NCBI RefSeq assembly: GCF_002443155.1
Contig: NZ_CP023667.1
Location: 3,782,001-3,846,000 of the forward strand
Direction of reading: 5' to 3'
Source: Alcaligenes faecalis
GTDB taxonomy: Bacteria > Pseudomonadota > Gammaproteobacteria > Burkholderiales > Burkholderiaceae_B
Length of the DNA: 64,000 nucleotides
Position numbers and translations under genes: made by a program. Under the pieces are notes generated by a model that did not search any database, was not told the DNA's origin, and was given only the letters and a program-made list of their open reading frames with translations. Each line of letters opens with the position of its first letter. Within the stretch, counting starts at the first letter, position 1. Shown here one piece after another: positions 62,430 through 64,000 of the stretch.

Positions 62430-62549
62430 GATTAAAACTCATGATAGGGCCACGCTGAACAGGGGGTAGGTGTAGGGTGTAACAGAACCGTCATCTAAGA
62501 TAAATACCATGATTTTCATGCAATTTTATTGAAATTACAGGAAATAATC

Positions 62550-63533
62550 ATGCAAAACCGTTTCCCTTATCTATCCGCTTTGCTCATGCTTTCCTGCCTG
62601 GGTACGGGGGCTGCCAAGGCGGATGAAGTGGTGTTGTACTCCTCCAATAACATCGATGTGGTGAACACGGTGATTGAGCAATTCCGTCAGGTCCACCCCG
62701 AGATATCGGTGTCCGTGGTGCGGGCGGGTTCCGGTGCCCTGATGCAGCGTATCAAGGCAGAAGCAGAGCAACCCCTGGGCGATTTGTTCTGGTCCGGCGG
62801 GTTTTCCACCTTGTCGCAGTATGCCGACTACCTGGCGCCCTATTCGTCGCCCGAGGCCAGTGCAGTAGGTGCTCAGTATCAGGGAGCCGGGCAACGCTGG
62901 CTGGGTACCAATACCCATGTCACGGTATTGATGCTCAACGAGCGTCAGTTGGGCAAGCTCAAGGCGCCTGCCAGCTGGGCGGATCTGGCTGATCCGGCCT
63001 GGAAGGGCAAGATCGTGATTCCAGATCCGGAGCGCAGCAGTTCTTCTTATGTTGCCTTGTACGGTCTGCAGGATTTGATGGGCCAGGAGGTGTTTGAAAA
63101 GCTTGTGCGCAATGCAGTGGTGGTCGGAACCACCTCCGGTGCCTACGAGGGCGTTGCCAATGGCGAGTTCGCGGTTGCGGTAACGATGGAATATGCCGCC
63201 TATCAATATGTGGCCGGTGGTCTGGATACGATTGACTTGGTCTACCCCGAAGAGGGCACTTTCTTGTCGCCGGAAGGCATGGCCTTGATCAAGGGCGGGC
63301 GTAACCCCGAATCCGCTCGCAAGCTGTATGACTTCCTTGCCTCCCGCCCTGCGCAGGAAGAGGTGTTCAAAAGCGCGTTCCGCCGCCCTTTGCGCAGCGA
63401 TATTGCCGTCAATACGCTGACAAGCTTGCCTGCCATGGATCAGATCCGTGTGCATGCGCTGGATGATGATCGTATGGGGGCGGATCGTGAAGCCTTCCTG
63501 GCACGTTGGCGTGCACTGGTTTCCCAGCGCTAG
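62550..63533 (+). CDS. ABC-type periplasmic receptor (FbpA/iron(III) or phosphonate type)
   Basis: The 327-residue protein has a signal peptide (MQNRFPYLSALLMLSCLGTGAAKA then DEVVLYSSNN) and the cluster D fold of ferric or 2-aminoethylphosphonate binding proteins, for example LFWSGGFSTLSQYADYLAPYSSP. No clear pair of iron-binding Tyr can be fixed by eye, so ligand assignment is open. The ATG at 62550 follows AGGA. An ATPase gene starts 11 bases after its stop, giving an importer; the permease lies beyond the window. Confidence 0.88.
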   Translation: MQNRFPYLSALLMLSCLGTGAAKADEVVLYSSNNIDVVNTVIEQFRQVHPEISVSVVRAGSGALMQRIKAEAEQPLGDLFWSGGFSTLSQYADYLAPYSSPEASAVGAQYQGAGQRWLGTNTHVTVLMLNERQLGKLKAPASWADLADPAWKGKIVIPDPERSSSSYVALYGLQDLMGQEVFEKLVRNAVVVGTTSGAYEGVANGEFAVAVTMEYAAYQYVAGGLDTIDLVYPEEGTFLSPEGMALIKGGRNPESARKLYDFLASRPAQEEVFKSAFRRPLRSDIAVNTLTSLPAMDQIRVHALDDDRMGADREAFLARWRALVSQR

Positions 63534-63544
63534 GCGGGACTGGT

Positions 63545-64000
63545 ATGCAGATACATCTATCAGGTATTGAGCAAAGCTACGGCTCACAGACTTTGTTTCA
63601 CGGTTTGGATCTGGACATCCCCAATGGCTCCTTGTTTACCCTGCTGGGGCCATCGGGTTGTGGCAAGACGACCTTGCTGCGCATGCTGGCCGGTTTTGTG
63701 CGCCCTGATCATGGCAAGGTGCTGTTCGGCCAAACAGACATGACGCGAGTGCCTGTGCACAAACGCAATGTGGGCATGGTGTTTCAGGATTACGCGCTGT
63801 TTCCGGATCGCAGCGTGCTGGATAACGTCAGCTACGGTTTGCTGGCGCGTGGCCAGTCTCGCTCCCAGGCTCGCGTCCCCGCGTTGGAAATGCTGGCGCG
63901 CGTGGGCTTGAAGGACAAGGCAGATGCCCTGCCGTCTGCCTTGTCCGGTGGGCAGCGACAGCGAGTAGCCATGGCACGCGCTTTGGTGATCAAGCCCGAT
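63545..64000 (+). CDS. ABC ATPase of the Fbp-type importer (3' end cut by window)
   Basis: The first 152 codons are seen. They contain Walker A GPSGCGKTT, the Q-loop region VFQDYALFP and the signature LSGGQRQRVAMARAL, which is the CUT/FbpC-PotA type ATPase. It begins 11 bases after the receptor gene and would energise that importer. The rest lies outside the window. Confidence 0.92.
   Translation, partial: MQIHLSGIEQSYGSQTLFHGLDLDIPNGSLFTLLGPSGCGKTTLLRMLAGFVRPDHGKVLFGQTDMTRVPVHKRNVGMVFQDYALFPDRSVLDNVSYGLLARGQSRSQARVPALEMLARVGLKDKADALPSALSGGQRQRVAMARALVIKPD

Overview
The window reads as a chromosome of a betaproteobacterium of the family Alcaligenaceae (an Alcaligenes- or Bordetella-like organism). 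The reasons are the replication-start gene order yidC-yidD-rnpA-rpmH/dnaA-dnaN-gyrB, the large number of small-molecule uptake systems (two TRAP sets, a Liv-type ABC system, two solitary TctC/Bug-type receptors, an Fbp-type ABC system) and an arylmalonate decarboxylase, an enzyme known from Bordetella/Alcaligenes bronchisepticus. No tRNA, rRNA, CRISPR array, insertion sequence or prophage was recognised.

Layout. 1-5203: the end of a nicotinate (vitamin B3) degradation operon, nicD-nicX-nicF-nicC, with a translationally coupled MpaB/DUF2236-family protein and a TetR regulator. 5316-7252: a VOC protein and catalase. 7604-15451: the chromosomal replication/housekeeping block yidC-yidD-rnpA-rpmH (leftward) and dnaA-dnaN-gyrB (rightward), with perfect DnaA boxes upstream of dnaA and inside the start of dnaN. 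15696-17035: rsuA and a GNAT acetyltransferase. 17514-21197: a DctQMP TRAP transporter plus an arylformamidase-like hydrolase. 21479-22623: a HigBA-like toxin-antitoxin pair and a GFA-family protein.

22874-29988: a catabolic island around an XRE-cupin regulator. Leftward run a VOC-RidA fusion protein, a DapA-family lyase and a porin. Rightward run the three subunits of a flavin/iron-sulfur amine (imino-acid) dehydrogenase of the LhpBEF/OoxAB/HcnABC type. A 17-bp motif upstream of the TRAP operon recurs in this regulator's promoter region, so both may form one regulon. 29998-38324: a CoA-dependent acid degradation cluster (crotonase, nitronate-monooxygenase-like flavoprotein, TctC receptor, acyl-CoA dehydrogenase, IclR regulator, CoA-transferase, AcuI-like reductase, racemase-like CaiB/BaiF protein). 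38395-48478: a GntR regulator and an aromatic-acid-type cluster made of FcbT-like TRAP subunits, a Rieske oxygenase with its reductase, a catalytically intact ketol-acid reductoisomerase, LysR, a class II aldolase-family enzyme and a TRAP receptor.

48807-57792: a tightly coupled operon for uptake (LivK, LivH, LivM and a fused LivG-LivF ATPase) and CoA activation (acyl-CoA ligase, a small unknown protein, alpha/beta hydrolase, HutC-type GntR regulator, crotonase). 57867-60386: arylmalonate decarboxylase with its own TctC receptor and FadR-type regulator. 60593-64000: a DMT exporter, a LysR regulator and the start of an Fbp-type ABC importer cut by the window end. The most interesting items are the reductoisomerase inside the Rieske oxygenase cluster, the decarboxylase with its own uptake receptor, the VOC-RidA fusion beside an amine dehydrogenase, and the MpaB-like protein in the nicotinate operon. 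All functional links are inferred from sequence and gene order only.
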